DNA of 64,000 nt from Thalassotalea sp. LPB0316 (GCF_014898095.1 NZ_CP062946.1:62001-126000); one strand, 5' to 3'. Shown: positions 18,941 through 29,790, counted from the first letter of the stretch. Translations and numbers: made by a program. Notes: generated by a model from the sequence alone, not told the origin.

Positions 18941-20614
18941 TTAACTTGCCTCTGCTAAATCTCTTAGCTCCTTACGCAGAATTTTACCGACATTACTCTT
19001 GGGTAAATCATCAGAAAACTCAATTAGTTTGGGAACTTTATAATTCGTTAAATGTTGACGACAATGGGCGATCACTGATTCAGCGGTGACACTGTCATTG
19101 TCCTTGACCAGATAGATCTTAATTTTCTCACCCGTCACCTCACACGGCACGCCGATAGCGGCGACTTCAACAACGCCGTCATGCATCATGATCACTTCTT
19201 CAACTTCGTTAGGGTACACATTAAAACCAGAGACAATAATCATGTCCTTTTTGCGATCTACAATACGCAAAAAGCCATTTTCATCCATGGTGGCAATATC
19301 GCCAGTAGCAAACCAACCATCGTTCATCACTTCAGCGGTTGCCTCTGGTCGATTGTAATAGCCTTGCATCACTTGTGGGCCTTTGACCCATAACTCACCC
19401 GGTTCACCTAGTGCCACGGTATTACCTTCATCGTCTACCAATTTGATATCGGTTGACGCCGCCGGCAGACCTATCGAGCCATTGAATTCGGTTTGATTAT
19501 ACGGTGAGCTCGACACCATAGGGCAACACTCTGTCAAGCCGTAGCCTTCGAGCATATGGTTACCCGTCACCGCTTTCCATTTGTTTGCGACGGCTTCTTG
19601 CACTGCCATACCGCCACCAAATGAAATTTTTAACTTGCTAAAGTCAAGTTTATCAAAGCCCGGTGTGTGTAATAAGCCATTAAATAAGGTATTAACACCT
19701 GTTATCGCGGTAATTTGATAGTTCGACAACTCTTTAACAAAGTTAGGTAAATCACGTGGATTAGTGATCAATAAGTTTTGGCCGCCATGGCAAATGTAAC
19801 TCAGGCAGTTCGAGTTAAGTGCGAAGATATGATAGAGCGGTAAAGCCGTCACCATAAACTCTTTACCTACTTCAAAAATAGGGCTGGTCATCGCTTTCGA
19901 TTGTTCAATATTGGCAACCATATTGCGATGCGAGAGCATTACGCCTTTCGACACACCAGTTGTGCCACCGGTATATTGCAAAAACGCGAGATCATCACCG
20001 TTAACATCAACCGCTTGAAAGTTCAGTTTTTCACCTTTTGCTAACGCATCGTTGAATTTAACTGCGTTAGGTAAGTGATATTTAGGTACCATCTTTTTGA
20101 TATAGCGCACTACGCTATTGACCAATAAGCCTTTTAAGCCACCAAGTCGATCGCCTAGTGCGGTGAGGATCACGTGTTCAACATCGGTTTGCTCGATGAC
20201 CTGCTCCAAAGTATGAGCAAAGTTTTCGATGATCAAAATCGCTTTAGCACCAGAGTCTTTAAGTTGGTGCTGTAATTCACGTGCCGTGTAGAGTGGATTG
20301 ACATTAACAATCGTTAAACCCGCCATTAAACCGCCAAATAGCGCAATCGGGTACTGCAAAGTATTAGGCATCATGATGGCGAATTTATCGCCTTTTTTTA
20401 AGCTTAAATCTTGCTGTAGATATGCGGCAAAAGCCGTTGCTTGTTGATGAACTTCTTTATAGGTGAGGCTTTTACCCATATTGATAAAAGCTGTGTTATC
20501 AGCATATTGCGTTAAATACTTATTAATAATTTCAACTAAAGAGCTGTATTTTTCTGGATCAATCTCAAAAGGCACGCCCGGTGGGTAACTTTTCTCTAAC
20601 CAAAACTTTTCCAT
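18941..20614 (-). CDS. Long-chain fatty-acid-CoA ligase (AMP-forming)
   Basis: Activates a carboxylic acid to its CoA thioester using ATP. The 557-residue protein is full length for FadD-type enzymes. Motifs seen are the AMP-binding P-loop [27 protein letters not shown], the ATP-contact [16 protein letters not shown], the hinge [20 protein letters not shown] and the C-terminal catalytic Lys in [14 protein letters not shown]. FadD of E. coli is similar, but genomic context points to a cluster-specific substrate. It is flanked by the patatin (4 nt) and an SDR gene (122 nt). Confidence 0.92.
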   Translation of the reverse strand: MEKFWLEKSYPPGVPFEIDPEKYSSLVEIINKYLTQYADNTAFINMGKSLTYKEVHQQATAFAAYLQQDLSLKKGDKFAIMMPNTLQYPIALFGGLMAGLTIVNVNPLYTARELQHQLKDSGAKAILIIENFAHTLEQVIEQTDVEHVILTALGDRLGGLKGLLVNSVVRYIKKMVPKYHLPNAVKFNDALAKGEKLNFQAVDVNGDDLAFLQYTGGTTGVSKGVMLSHRNMVANIEQSKAMTSPIFEVGKEFMVTALPLYHIFALNSNCLSYICHGGQNLLITNPRDLPNFVKELSNYQITAITGVNTLFNGLLHTPGFDKLDFSKLKISFGGGMAVQEAVANKWKAVTGNHMLEGYGLTECCPMVSSSPYNQTEFNGSIGLPAASTDIKLVDDEGNTVALGEPGELWVKGPQVMQGYYNRPEATAEVMNDGWFATGDIATMDENGFLRIVDRKKDMIIVSGFNVYPNEVEEVIMMHDGVVEVAAIGVPCEVTGEKIKIYLVKDNDSVTAESVIAHCRQHLTNYKVPKLIEFSDDLPKSNVGKILRKELRDLAEAS

Positions 20615-20736
20615 CTAACTTTCCCCGCTTGTAAACGATTGTCTCGTTAATTTATTGTAATTGTTATTCGATTATTAACGTAACTGACTAGTGTCAAATT
20701 TACTATTGTTTTGCTTATATTTTTATTAACAGCAGA

Positions 20737-21642
20737 CTACATTGCCGCCATTGCTTTCATGACAAACTTTTCTGATTGTTTAACGCCTGCCTCAAGCGCC
20801 GTATGATCATGAGTATCAGTTAACTGCTGCCAATGCTCGCGCACAGCCTCTGGTGTTTGCTCGGCAACAGATAAAAAGATCCCTTCGGTCTCAAACATTT
20901 GTGCGCTTGCATAACCACCAGCACCGGCACATAAAATTGTCCGATTTGGCGCATCGTCATCACACAAAGTAATCAAGCCAGCGGTAACAGCCTCTGGCGA
21001 TAGTATTTTTGCCACTTGCTCAGGCATTAAATCTTCAGTCATCCTTGTGCCTGCTGTTGGCGCGAGTGAATTAACTTTAATATTGTGTTTTGCGCCTTCT
21101 AACACGAGCGTATTCATCAAGCCCACTAACGCCATTTTCGCTGCGCCGTAATTAGCCTGACCAAAGTTGCCATACATACCGCTTGATGAAGTGGTCATAA
21201 CAATGCGGCCGTAATTTTGCTCCTTCATTAAATCCCACACTGCTTTGGTGCAATTAACACTGCCCATGAGATGAACGTCCATCACCAACTTAAAGTCATC
21301 TAATGACATTTTGCTAAATGATTTATCGCGTAAAATACCTGCGTTATTCACTAAAATATCGACTTTTCCCCAACGAGCAACTGCGCTATCGACCATATCT
21401 TGCACTTCGTCAAAATTAGCGACATTAGCGCCGTGACTTATCGCATCACCACCATTAGCTTTAATTACTGCGACAACTTCTTCACTGGCTTGTGATGATT
21501 GACCGCTGCCATCGCGCGCGCCACCTAAATCGTTTACTACCACTTTGGCGCCACGTGCTGCTAACTCAAGGGCATGAGAGCGGCCAAGGCCGTTACCAGC
21601 CCCTGTTACAATAGCGACTTTGTTATCAAATCTGATTGTCAT
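20737..21642 (-). CDS. SDR-family (3R)-hydroxyacyl-CoA dehydrogenase-like
   Basis: 301-residue short-chain dehydrogenase resembling the dehydrogenase part of peroxisomal multifunctional enzyme type 2. The NAD motif VTGAGNGLGRSHALELA, the DLGGARDGSG loop, NNAGILRDKSFSK, and the catalytic Ser plus YGAAK are clear. The C-terminal ~50 residues extend beyond the SDR core. It lies 1 nt after a MaoC hydratase gene, so the pair would act as hydratase plus dehydrogenase in a beta-oxidation-like spiral, probably on (R)-hydroxyacyl-CoA. Confidence 0.88.
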   Translation of the reverse strand: MTIRFDNKVAIVTGAGNGLGRSHALELAARGAKVVVNDLGGARDGSGQSSQASEEVVAVIKANGGDAISHGANVANFDEVQDMVDSAVARWGKVDILVNNAGILRDKSFSKMSLDDFKLVMDVHLMGSVNCTKAVWDLMKEQNYGRIVMTTSSSGMYGNFGQANYGAAKMALVGLMNTLVLEGAKHNIKVNSLAPTAGTRMTEDLMPEQVAKILSPEAVTAGLITLCDDDAPNRTILCAGAGGYASAQMFETEGIFLSVAEQTPEAVREHWQQLTDTHDHTALEAGVKQSEKFVMKAMAAM

Positions 21643-21643
21643 G

Positions 21644-22117
21644 TTAATCTTCCTTTACCAGTTGAATCGAAATCCACTCAGCGATCAGCGCAGGTGTTTC
21701 GTTGCCTTCAATCTCAATGCTCACTTGGGTTTTAAAGCGAAATTGCCCGGGTTTAGTTTCTTCAATCGACAAGGTTGTCGCGTGGGCGCGAATTTTACTG
21801 TCGACGTTGACCGGCTGTAAAAACCGCACTTTATCGAACCCTGAATTTATTCCCATGTAAAAACCGTCAATGATCAAAGCAAACTCTTCGGCAAAATGTG
21901 ACAGTAATGACAAAGACAAAAAGCCATGTGCGATGGTGCTGCCAAACGGCGTAGCCTTGGCTTTTTCAGGGTCAACGTGAATAAACTGATGATCTAAAGT
22001 GCAATCGGCAAACTGATCAATTTGAGCTTGATTAACTTGATGCCAGTTTGTCGGCGGCGCTTGGTAATCAATATACTGAGCGATATCGGCTTTATTAATT
22101 ATTTTACTCATTATCAC
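21644..22117 (-). CDS. MaoC-family (R)-enoyl-CoA hydratase
   Basis: 157-residue hot-dog-fold hydratase. The hydratase-2 motif with catalytic Asp and His is seen in CTLDHQFIHVDPEKA, followed by FGSTIAHGFLSLSLL. It adds water to a 2-enoyl-CoA, giving the (R)-3-hydroxyacyl-CoA. It sits between an acyl-CoA dehydrogenase and an SDR dehydrogenase in the order that the reactions occur. Confidence 0.9.
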   Translation of the reverse strand: MIMSKIINKADIAQYIDYQAPPTNWHQVNQAQIDQFADCTLDHQFIHVDPEKAKATPFGSTIAHGFLSLSLLSHFAEEFALIIDGFYMGINSGFDKVRFLQPVNVDSKIRAHATTLSIEETKPGQFRFKTQVSIEIEGNETPALIAEWISIQLVKED

Positions 22118-22135
22118 TTCCGTTATTATTTTTGT

Positions 22136-23941
22136 TTAAAACCACTGTGGATTCATTTCATACGTTGTCTCATCAAGCGAGTTTAGCGTTGCTGCCCACA
22201 AGTCAATTTGCGGTAATTCATAGCGGAAAAAATACTTTGTTGCTTGGAGTTTGCCGCGATAAAAAGCCTGCTCTTCTTGGTGTAACTCACTTGTGAGTGC
22301 TGCACTTGCTATGCTAGCTTGCTTTAACCATAACCAACCGATAATCACGTGACCAAACATCGATAAATACTGGACAGAATTCGCTAACACCAGGTCGATA
22401 TTTTTCGTCGCCATCGATTGTAGCAAGTGCATCGTGGTGTTATTCAGGGTTACTAGCGCACTGCCCAATTGGTCGGCATATTCACTTACCGCTGGGGTTT
22501 GAATGGTTTGGTCGATGGTCTTTTCAATCTCAACGATCACCGCTCTGTAGCCAGCTTGTTTATCCATCACTAGTTTTCGGCCGAGCAAATCGAGTGATTG
22601 AATACCGGTTGTACCTTCGTGAATCGGGTTTAACCGGTTATCTCGATAAAACATTTCCACGGGATGCTCATTGATATAACCATGGCCACCAAGTACTTGG
22701 ATCGCTAAATCGTTAGCTTTTGGCCCGTATTCTGACGGCCAGGTTTTAATAATTGGCGTGAGAAAATCGAGGAGCAAATGAGCGTGCGCTCGTTGCTCTG
22801 GGCTTGGCGCTGTTTTTTCATCATCGGCAAGTTGAGCGCCATACAGTACTAATGCCATTGCGCCTTCAGCATAAGCTTTTTGCGCTAATAGCATACGGCG
22901 AACATCAGCGTGCTCAATTATATTAACCATGGGCGAGAGCGGATCTTTAGACGATGGCAATCGGCCTTGCGGGCGATTTTTCGCGTAATCTAAAGCGTAT
23001 TGATAACCTGCATTAGCAATAACAGCAGCGCCAGTGCCGACTAAAATACGCGCTTCATTCATCATGTGAAACATGTATTGAAGGCCTTTGTTTTCTTCAC
23101 CAACTAAATAGCCAATAGCACCCTTGTGTTCGCCAAAGCTCAAGGCAGTTGAGGTATGGGCACGACCGCCCATTTTGTGAAATAACCCAGAGAGTGCAAC
23201 TTCATTGTGCTCACCAATCGAGCCATCGTCGTTAACCAGATACTTAGGGACAACAAACAGCGAAATACCTTTAACGCCTTTAGGCGCGCCTTTTACTCGT
23301 GCGAGTACGAGGTGAACGATATTTTCCGTAAGGTTGTGATCACCGCCCGAAATAAAGATTTTACTGCCCGTGATGCGATAATTGCCGGCTTCATCTTTCA
23401 CTGCAGAAGTCGCCAAGTCGGCTAGCCCTGAGCCGCAATCTGGCTCAGTCATTGCCATGGTGCCAGCGTATCGCCCTTCGCGCAGTGGCTTAACCCATTT
23501 TTCAATCAGCTCATCACTGCCATGAGCGGCTAATAAATTTGCATTGGCTGTGGTGAGCATGCTGTAACCTAAGGCATTGCCACCGGCAATTGATAGATAA
23601 GCCCCGGCGATACTCGCCACAATCGGAGGTAGTTGCATACCGTTATATTCGTAATCGGCGCAAGCAGACGGCAAGCCAGATTCGTTGACGGCATCAAAGG
23701 CTGGCTTCATTTCTTCAATTAGTGTGACTTTTTTGCCGTCAAAGGTCGGCTGAAAAACATCTAACTTTTGACGAATCGGTAAAAAGTATTTTTCAGCAAT
23801 GGTTTTTGCCGTACTGATGACTTCAGAAAAGGTTTGTTTATCGTGATCTTGATAGCGCTCGCGTTGACATAAACTTTCGGTGTCAAACAGCTCATACAAA
23901 TAAAAAGCTAAGTCGCGCTCGTTGAGCATAGGTGCAGACAT
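22136..23941 (-). CDS. Acyl-CoA dehydrogenase with C-terminal extension (601 aa)
   Basis: FAD-dependent acyl-CoA dehydrogenase of the long (~600 aa) subclass with an extra C-terminal alpha-helical domain. It shows MAMTEPDCGSGLADL (FAD/acyl-CoA site), KIFISGGDHNLTENI, and the catalytic Glu in PIHEGTTGIQSLDLLGRK. Related enzymes oxidise medium/long-chain or branched acyl-CoAs. It is 18 nt upstream of the MaoC gene and presumably supplies its substrate. Confidence 0.92.
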   Translation of the reverse strand: MSAPMLNERDLAFYLYELFDTESLCQRERYQDHDKQTFSEVISTAKTIAEKYFLPIRQKLDVFQPTFDGKKVTLIEEMKPAFDAVNESGLPSACADYEYNGMQLPPIVASIAGAYLSIAGGNALGYSMLTTANANLLAAHGSDELIEKWVKPLREGRYAGTMAMTEPDCGSGLADLATSAVKDEAGNYRITGSKIFISGGDHNLTENIVHLVLARVKGAPKGVKGISLFVVPKYLVNDDGSIGEHNEVALSGLFHKMGGRAHTSTALSFGEHKGAIGYLVGEENKGLQYMFHMMNEARILVGTGAAVIANAGYQYALDYAKNRPQGRLPSSKDPLSPMVNIIEHADVRRMLLAQKAYAEGAMALVLYGAQLADDEKTAPSPEQRAHAHLLLDFLTPIIKTWPSEYGPKANDLAIQVLGGHGYINEHPVEMFYRDNRLNPIHEGTTGIQSLDLLGRKLVMDKQAGYRAVIVEIEKTIDQTIQTPAVSEYADQLGSALVTLNNTTMHLLQSMATKNIDLVLANSVQYLSMFGHVIIGWLWLKQASIASAALTSELHQEEQAFYRGKLQATKYFFRYELPQIDLWAATLNSLDETTYEMNPQWF

Positions 23942-23961
23942 GGCCCTCTCCTTGAAACGAA

Positions 23962-24723
23962 TTAAATTGCCGAAACGCCGCCATCAACAGCGATACACTG
24001 GCCGGTTAAATAGGTATTACCCGGCGACAACATTAACAACATGGTGTTGACCACTTCTTGTGGCTCGGCTAGGCGGCCAATTGGCGCGCGTCGACCTAAG
24101 TTTTGCTGGAGCTCTTCATCGGCAATATTGGTTACCATAGGTGTTAAGGTAAAAAACGGGCAAATAGCGTTTACCCGAATATTTTTCTTGGCATATTCAA
24201 CCGCGGCAGTTTTGGTTAAACCGATAACCGCATGCTTTGCTGCAGCATAAGCGCCAGCTAATGGCGCGCCGCCAAGGCCAGCCATCGAGCTGACATTTAA
24301 AATACTGCCACCACCGTGTTGTAACATCTGGCTAAGTTGGTATTTCATGCCTAGTTGAACGCCTTTGACATTAACGGCAAACTGCTGATCCATGACTGCT
24401 TCGTCAATCTCGTGAATCGTGCCAAAGTGATGGGCGATACCAGCGTTATTGACCGCAATATCTAACTTGCCAAACACTTCAACGGCTTTGTCGACCATCG
24501 CCTTACAATCGTCGGCTTTGGCAACATTACAACTCATTGCGTAAACCTGAGCGCCGGTTGCGGCAATTTCATCGCCAACAGCTTGTACTTGGTCAGCTTT
24601 AATATCGCCAATCACTAGCTTGGCACCGCGTTTCGCTAGCTCGATTGAAAGCAGCTTACCAAAACCTTGAGCTGCGCCTGTTACCAGCACGACCTTGTCG
24701 CTAAAATCTAACAATGAGTCCAT
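23962..24723 (-). CDS. SDR-family oxidoreductase (253 aa)
   Basis: Classical SDR: VTGAAQGFGKLLSIELA cofactor site, NNAGIAHHFG, catalytic Ser in NVSSMAGL and YAAAKHAV as the Tyr-x3-Lys pair. The C-terminus ends LTGQCIAVDGGVSAI, the usual SDR terminus. It lies between the phosphotransferase and the 601-aa acyl-CoA dehydrogenase genes. It probably oxidises a hydroxyacyl-CoA in the pathway; exact substrate unknown. Confidence 0.88.
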   Translation of the reverse strand: MDSLLDFSDKVVLVTGAAQGFGKLLSIELAKRGAKLVIGDIKADQVQAVGDEIAATGAQVYAMSCNVAKADDCKAMVDKAVEVFGKLDIAVNNAGIAHHFGTIHEIDEAVMDQQFAVNVKGVQLGMKYQLSQMLQHGGGSILNVSSMAGLGGAPLAGAYAAAKHAVIGLTKTAAVEYAKKNIRVNAICPFFTLTPMVTNIADEELQQNLGRRAPIGRLAEPQEVVNTMLLMLSPGNTYLTGQCIAVDGGVSAI

Positions 24724-24761
24724 CGTTCTTCCTTCCTAACCTGTTGTCTATATTTGTTATT

Positions 24762-25799
24762 TTATTTTTTGCTTTGCGCTATCACTTCTAGCGCCATTAA
24801 CGCTAGCGGTTCAACAAAGGCACCGACTTTGGCGGCGTTACTATTTGAGGCATTGCCTTGTGAGGCCCGCTTTGCGACACCTTGAACAATCGCGGCTAAC
24901 CTAAAAAAGCTAAACGCGAGATAGAATGTCCAGTTGTCGATTTTGTCGATGCCCATGCGTTGGCAGTACAAATCAACGTATGCTTGCTCACTGGGAATAC
25001 CGAGGGATTCTCTATCAATGCCTTTTAAGCCATCAGGGCCGCCAAGCCCTTGTGGCATGCGCAATTGCATACATTGATAGGCTAAGTCGGCATAGGGGTG
25101 ACCAAGCGTTGAGAGTTCCCAATCTAGGACGGCGATAATCTCGTGACTGGTTTTATCGAACATCATGTTATCGAGGCGAAAATCCCCGTGAACTAAACAA
25201 ACTTTGCCGTCATCTTCTGGCAATGCTTGTTCTAAATAGCTAATTAGCTGCTCCATAGCATCGATAGTTTTGAGCTCTGATGCGCGATATTGGGTCAGCC
25301 AGCGGCTCAGTTGACGCTCAAAATAATTACCCGGTTTACCGTAATCTGCTAAACCAACTTTGTTGATATCGACTTGGTGCAGGGCAACTAAGGTTTGATT
25401 CATTTGATCGTAAATTTTACTGCGCACGGCATTGTCGTTGATATCTTTTAACGGTGCATCCCAATAGACGTTGCCATCACAGTATTCCATCAGATAAAAC
25501 ATCGACCCAATCACTTCTGGGTCTTCACACAGGTGATACACTTTAGCGACAGGCACTGGCGTATCGGCAAGCGCCGCTAACACGCGATATTCGCGATCCA
25601 CCGCATGGGCTGATTTTAATAACTTACCCGGTGGCTGACGACGCAGCACATAAACACCTGAACTGGCGGTTAGCTTGTACGTTGGATTTGATTGGCCACC
25701 GGCAAATTTTTCTAAGGTGATAGGGCCACTAAAGCCCTCGATATGACGCGCTAAATAGTCAGTTAGCACATCGAGATTAATCTCTAGTTGTTTGCTCAT
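24762..25799 (-). CDS. ACAD10/11-type phosphotransferase (LvaA-like kinase)
   Basis: 345-residue aminoglycoside-phosphotransferase-fold kinase. It shows YVLRRQPPGKLLKSAHAVDRE, the catalytic loop LVHGDFRLDNMMFD and the metal-binding LDWELSTLGHPYADLAY. This subfamily is fused to acyl-CoA dehydrogenase in animal ACAD10/ACAD11 and is LvaA in Pseudomonas levulinate catabolism, where it phosphorylates the 4-hydroxyl of 4-hydroxyacyl-CoA. Here it directly follows a matching acyl-CoA dehydrogenase gene (15 nt), the unfused form of that pair. The function assignment is by family and context. Confidence 0.88.
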   Translation of the reverse strand: MSKQLEINLDVLTDYLARHIEGFSGPITLEKFAGGQSNPTYKLTASSGVYVLRRQPPGKLLKSAHAVDREYRVLAALADTPVPVAKVYHLCEDPEVIGSMFYLMEYCDGNVYWDAPLKDINDNAVRSKIYDQMNQTLVALHQVDINKVGLADYGKPGNYFERQLSRWLTQYRASELKTIDAMEQLISYLEQALPEDDGKVCLVHGDFRLDNMMFDKTSHEIIAVLDWELSTLGHPYADLAYQCMQLRMPQGLGGPDGLKGIDRESLGIPSEQAYVDLYCQRMGIDKIDNWTFYLAFSFFRLAAIVQGVAKRASQGNASNSNAAKVGAFVEPLALMALEVIAQSKK

Positions 25800-25814
25800 A
25801 AGATCCTCTGCGCC

Positions 25815-27026
25815 TTACTCGAAGCGTTTTGCTAAATCGCGACCAAGTTGCATCATATGCACTTGATCAGGACCATCAGCCAATCGCAACGTGCGCTGGC
25901 CAGCATACATGTGGGCTAAGAAGGTATCTTGCGAAACACCAACCGCGCCGTGCATTTGGATCGCTCTATCTAGCACATCGAGCGCCATATTAGGGGCAAC
26001 GATTTTGATCATCGCGATCAACTCTTTCGCCGCTTTATTGCCATCGGTATCCATTTTTTGCGCGGCTTTTAAGGTCATTAATCGCGCTTGCTCGATTTGG
26101 CAGGCAGAGATTGCGATATCTTCGCGCACCGATTGTTGCTTGATCATCGGGCGGCCAAAAACCACGCGTTCATTAACGCGTTTGCACATCATATCTAAAG
26201 CGCGCTGCGCAGCGCCGATCGAGCGCATACAATGATGGATCCGGCCTGGGCCTAAGCGCCCTTGCGCAATTTCAAAGCCGCGACCTTCACCTAAAATAAT
26301 GTTATCTACTGGTACGCGAACATTGTCGAAAACGATTTCCGCGTGACCCTCTGGTGCATCTTGATAGCCAAACACCGTCATTGGCCGGATCACTTTGACT
26401 CCCGGCGTGTTCATTGGCACGAGGATTTGCGATTGTTGAATATAACGATTGGCGTTATTTGGGTCGGTTTTCCCCATCACGATCATGATTTCACATTGTT
26501 TGCGACAGGCACCACTGATGTAAAACTTGCGACCATTGATCACGTATTCATCGCCATCGCGTTCAATGCGAGTTTCAATATTGGTGGCATCGCTTGAGGC
26601 AACTTCTGGCTCGGTCATGGCAAATGCTGAGCGAATTTCACCGGCTAATAACGGCTCTAGCCATTGTTTTTTCTGAGCGTCATTGCCGTATTTTGCCAAT
26701 ACTTCCATATTGCCGGTATCCGGTGCCGCACAGTTAAAAACTTCTGGCGCCCAAAACACTTTGCCCATCTCTTCAGCTAACGGGGCGTATTCTAAATTAG
26801 TTAAACCGGCACTGTACTCGCCATAGCTCACCGGTAAAAACAAATTCCACAAACCTTGGGCTTTGGCTTTTGCTTTTAGCGTTTCCATCAAAGGTGGTGT
26901 CGACCAAGGATCTTGTTCAACTTGCTCGTGCATTAACGCTTCATTTGGGTAAACGTGTTCATCCATAAACGCTTTAACTTGCGTTAATAGTGCCTTTACC
27001 TTATCGCTATATTCAAAATTCATCAT
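25815..27026 (-). CDS. Acyl-CoA dehydrogenase, ACAD10/11-like (403 aa)
   Basis: FAD-dependent acyl-CoA dehydrogenase of standard length. Features include [28 protein letters not shown] and a C-terminal segment [15 protein letters not shown] typical of the ACAD10/11 subgroup, which works on phosphorylated 4-hydroxyacyl-CoAs. Its partner phosphotransferase gene is 15 nt downstream. The start is one of two adjacent ATGs ([10 protein letters not shown]). Confidence 0.9.
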   Translation of the reverse strand: MMNFEYSDKVKALLTQVKAFMDEHVYPNEALMHEQVEQDPWSTPPLMETLKAKAKAQGLWNLFLPVSYGEYSAGLTNLEYAPLAEEMGKVFWAPEVFNCAAPDTGNMEVLAKYGNDAQKKQWLEPLLAGEIRSAFAMTEPEVASSDATNIETRIERDGDEYVINGRKFYISGACRKQCEIMIVMGKTDPNNANRYIQQSQILVPMNTPGVKVIRPMTVFGYQDAPEGHAEIVFDNVRVPVDNIILGEGRGFEIAQGRLGPGRIHHCMRSIGAAQRALDMMCKRVNERVVFGRPMIKQQSVREDIAISACQIEQARLMTLKAAQKMDTDGNKAAKELIAMIKIVAPNMALDVLDRAIQMHGAVGVSQDTFLAHMYAGQRTLRLADGPDQVHMMQLGRDLAKRFE

Positions 27027-27057
27027 CTCGCCCCTTATCCATTCACTGTGATTGATA

Positions 27058-28164
27058 TTAGCTCAAGCTACCGAGTGCCTTCTTATTAAACGGTAAGATA
27101 TCGTCGAGTTGATTATCTTTAATTTTGTTAACCCACTGCGGATCGACCAGTAATGCACGGCCAATGGCAACTAAATCAAACTCTTCTTTTTCAATGCGCT
27201 CAATTAAGCCATCGATTCCCGTAGGGTTAGAGGTGCCACCAAGATCTGTCATGCCTTCACCGATAAAGTCGGTATCTAAGCCAACACTGCCAACGGTGAT
27301 CACTGGTTTATTGGTGAGTTTTTTCGTCCATCCAGCAAGGTTAAGATCTGAGCCTTCAAATTCAGGCACCCAGAAACGACGAGTACTGGCGTGGAAAATA
27401 TCAACGCCGGCATCAGATAAAATCGTTAAAAAGCGTGCTAACTCTTCAGGTGTGTTGGCTAATCGCGCATCGTAATCTTGCTGTTTCCATTGTGAAAAAC
27501 GCAAAATAATCGGGAAGTCGTCACCGACTTTTGCGCGGATCGCTTGAATAATTTCAACGGCGAATTGGCAACGTTTTTCAAGGCTACCACCGTATTTGTC
27601 ATCGCGTTGGTTAGTGCCTTCCCAGAAGAATTGATCGACTAAATAGCCATGGGCACCGTGTACTTCAACACCGTCAAAGCCAACATTTTTTGCATCTAGC
27701 GCTGCTTGGGCAAACGCCTCAACGACCTCGTCAATATCGGCTTGGCTCATCGCTACGCCATTTTCAGCGCCCGGCTTGTATAAACCTGACGGACTATAGG
27801 CTGGTGCTTCTTTATTAGGCCCTGTGCCTGGTTTTCTAACCGCACCAACGTGCCATAACTGAGGAACAATTTTCCCGCCAGCGGCATGTACTTCATCAAC
27901 TACGTGCTTCCAACCTGCCATTGCTTTTTCACCGTAAATATTCGGCACGCGATCATAACCGTGGGCACCAGCGTGATTAATACAAGTACCTTCGGTAATA
28001 ATTAGGCCTACATTGCCTTCGGCGCGGCGACGATAATACGCAGCAACATCTGGCGTTGGGATATTATCTGGCGAAAACGTACGCGTCATTGGCGCCATTA
28101 CCGTGCGGTTTTTCAGGCTTAAATTTCCTAAGGTGACGCTTTCAAATAGTTTATTTGTCTTCAT
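27058..28164 (-). CDS. NADH:flavin oxidoreductase / Old Yellow Enzyme family
   Basis: 368-residue FMN TIM-barrel ene-reductase. It has [25 protein letters not shown], the active-site motif [15 protein letters not shown] and [11 protein letters not shown] with a C-terminal [13 protein letters not shown]. Family members reduce activated C=C bonds. In this cluster it may saturate an enone or a 2,4-dienoyl intermediate. The gap to the adjacent acyl-CoA dehydrogenase is 31 nt. Confidence 0.9.
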   Translation of the reverse strand: MKTNKLFESVTLGNLSLKNRTVMAPMTRTFSPDNIPTPDVAAYYRRRAEGNVGLIITEGTCINHAGAHGYDRVPNIYGEKAMAGWKHVVDEVHAAGGKIVPQLWHVGAVRKPGTGPNKEAPAYSPSGLYKPGAENGVAMSQADIDEVVEAFAQAALDAKNVGFDGVEVHGAHGYLVDQFFWEGTNQRDDKYGGSLEKRCQFAVEIIQAIRAKVGDDFPIILRFSQWKQQDYDARLANTPEELARFLTILSDAGVDIFHASTRRFWVPEFEGSDLNLAGWTKKLTNKPVITVGSVGLDTDFIGEGMTDLGGTSNPTGIDGLIERIEKEEFDLVAIGRALLVDPQWVNKIKDNQLDDILPFNKKALGSLS

Positions 28165-28198
28165 TGTTTTTCCTTTAAATTTTTATCTGTTGGGCGAC

Positions 28199-28969
28199 TT
28201 AACCTAATAGGTAACCACCATCAACGTTAATGCAGCTTCCTGTGGTATAAGAAGCTGCATCAGAAACGAGGTACAAGACAGTGCCAGCCATTTCTTCAGG
28301 CTGTGCAACACGACGCATTGGTACATGGGCCATGGCTTGCTCTAATATTTTTGGATTTTTCACTAAAGCGGCGGCAAATTTAGTATCGGTTGCGCCCGGT
28401 AACAGTGCGTTAACTCGGATATTAAATTGCGCGCATTCTTTGGCAAATGCTTTAGTCATCGAAATAACTGCGGCTTTGGTAATTGAGTAAATCCCTTGTA
28501 AGTCACCGGGGATAACACCATTAACTGACGCGACGTTAACAATCGAGCCACCGCCTTGCGCTTTCATTAACTGGCCACCGAGCTTAGACATAAAGAAATA
28601 GCCGCGAATATTTACATCTACGGTTTTCTGATACGCCAATAAATCTGTTTCTAAAATATGACCAAAATACGGGTTAGCGGCTGCGTTATTAACGAGAATG
28701 TCTAACCGACCATAATCTTGCTCAATACGAGTAAACAAAGCTTGAATTTCGTCCATTTCCCCTATGTGACAAGGTATCGCTGTTGCTTTGCCGCCTTCGG
28801 CTGTAATTTGATCGACCACGGCTTGGCAACCTTCGAGCTTGCGGCTTGAAACCAAGACATGCGCACCGCTTTTGGCCAAAGTTTTGGCAATGTGCTCGCC
28901 AATGCCGCGACTTGCTCCGGTCACTAAGGCAATTTTTCCCGTTAAATCAAATAGCGCTTGGTTACTCAT
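28199..28969 (-). CDS. SDR-family oxidoreductase (256 aa)
   Basis: Classical SDR with VTGASRGIGEHIAKTLA, NNAAANPYFGH, catalytic Ser in NVASVNGVI and YSITKAAV. Ends TGSCINVDGGYLLG. Third SDR of the cluster, near its 5' end; the substrate is unassigned. It lies 34 nt upstream of the Old Yellow Enzyme gene. Confidence 0.88.
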   Translation of the reverse strand: MSNQALFDLTGKIALVTGASRGIGEHIAKTLAKSGAHVLVSSRKLEGCQAVVDQITAEGGKATAIPCHIGEMDEIQALFTRIEQDYGRLDILVNNAAANPYFGHILETDLLAYQKTVDVNIRGYFFMSKLGGQLMKAQGGGSIVNVASVNGVIPGDLQGIYSITKAAVISMTKAFAKECAQFNIRVNALLPGATDTKFAAALVKNPKILEQAMAHVPMRRVAQPEEMAGTVLYLVSDAASYTTGSCINVDGGYLLG

Positions 28970-28990
28970 AAAATCCTCTCTGGCTCGGTC

Positions 28991-29707
28991 TTACCGAAAG
29001 CTAATAAGTTCAGCATCGTGCTGAGTTAAGTGACTATAATTGTTATAAAAATCGACACTAATTCGCTGTTCATCAAACAGTAACTTAGTGACGGAGGTAT
29101 TGCGTAATTGCTGATTTAGGGCAAAGCCTTGCGCGCGATTTAGCCCCAAAACATGACTTAAAATCACGGTAATTGGCCCTGCAGAGGTAAATACCGCAAT
29201 TTCTTGCGCAGCGTTACCGGTTGTTTGTTTTAGGTGATTTTGTTGTTTGATCAAATCATTAAGTGCTTGAACACAGCGGCGCTTAAAGCTCGGCCACGAT
29301 TCTTTATATTGGTCGTCGTATTCACCTGATAACCAGCGCTCAACAGCTTGTTCAAAGGCATCGGCAAGTGCTTTTTTAGGCTCGTCAAATTGATCAAAAT
29401 GGGCGGTCATATCATTAAATCGTCGCCATTTAGGTTGGTACTTGATCAGGATATCTTGGTGATCAAACTCATTAAAACCACTGTGACTGATGCAATGAGG
29501 TAACGCTTGGTTAAGCCCATGATAAAAGTGTTGTTTGGTTTGCTCGTGCCTCAGTAAACTACCGGTATAACAAAAAGTGGGGACTTGCTGACGCGACCAA
29601 CTTTGGCCTAGAACAAACGCTTGTTGCTGACCTTTTTCAGACAATAGATCGTAATCGGCTTGGCCGAATGATGCTTGTCCGTGTCTAATTAAATAAAGTG
29701 CTGCCAT
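28991..29707 (-). CDS. Histidine phosphatase (phosphoglycerate-mutase-like)
   Basis: 238-residue histidine phosphatase. The catalytic LYLIRHGQASFGQADYD motif is N-terminal and the second His region appears in VFTSAGPITVILSHVLG. I use the ATG at 29707; an upstream TTG (29740) would add 11 residues before the RHG motif with no ribosome site. It is the first gene of the cluster and might act on the phosphorylated intermediate made by the ACAD10/11-type kinase; that is speculative, since this phosphatase family is broad. Confidence 0.8.
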   Translation of the reverse strand: MAALYLIRHGQASFGQADYDLLSEKGQQQAFVLGQSWSRQQVPTFCYTGSLLRHEQTKQHFYHGLNQALPHCISHSGFNEFDHQDILIKYQPKWRRFNDMTAHFDQFDEPKKALADAFEQAVERWLSGEYDDQYKESWPSFKRRCVQALNDLIKQQNHLKQTTGNAAQEIAVFTSAGPITVILSHVLGLNRAQGFALNQQLRNTSVTKLLFDEQRISVDFYNNYSHLTQHDAELISFR

Positions 29708-29790
29708 CAACAATAAATATGGGTAAAAAATATCTTGCAATCATCCTATTATCGTCATACAAATTTAACAAATGAATAATCTGCATAACC

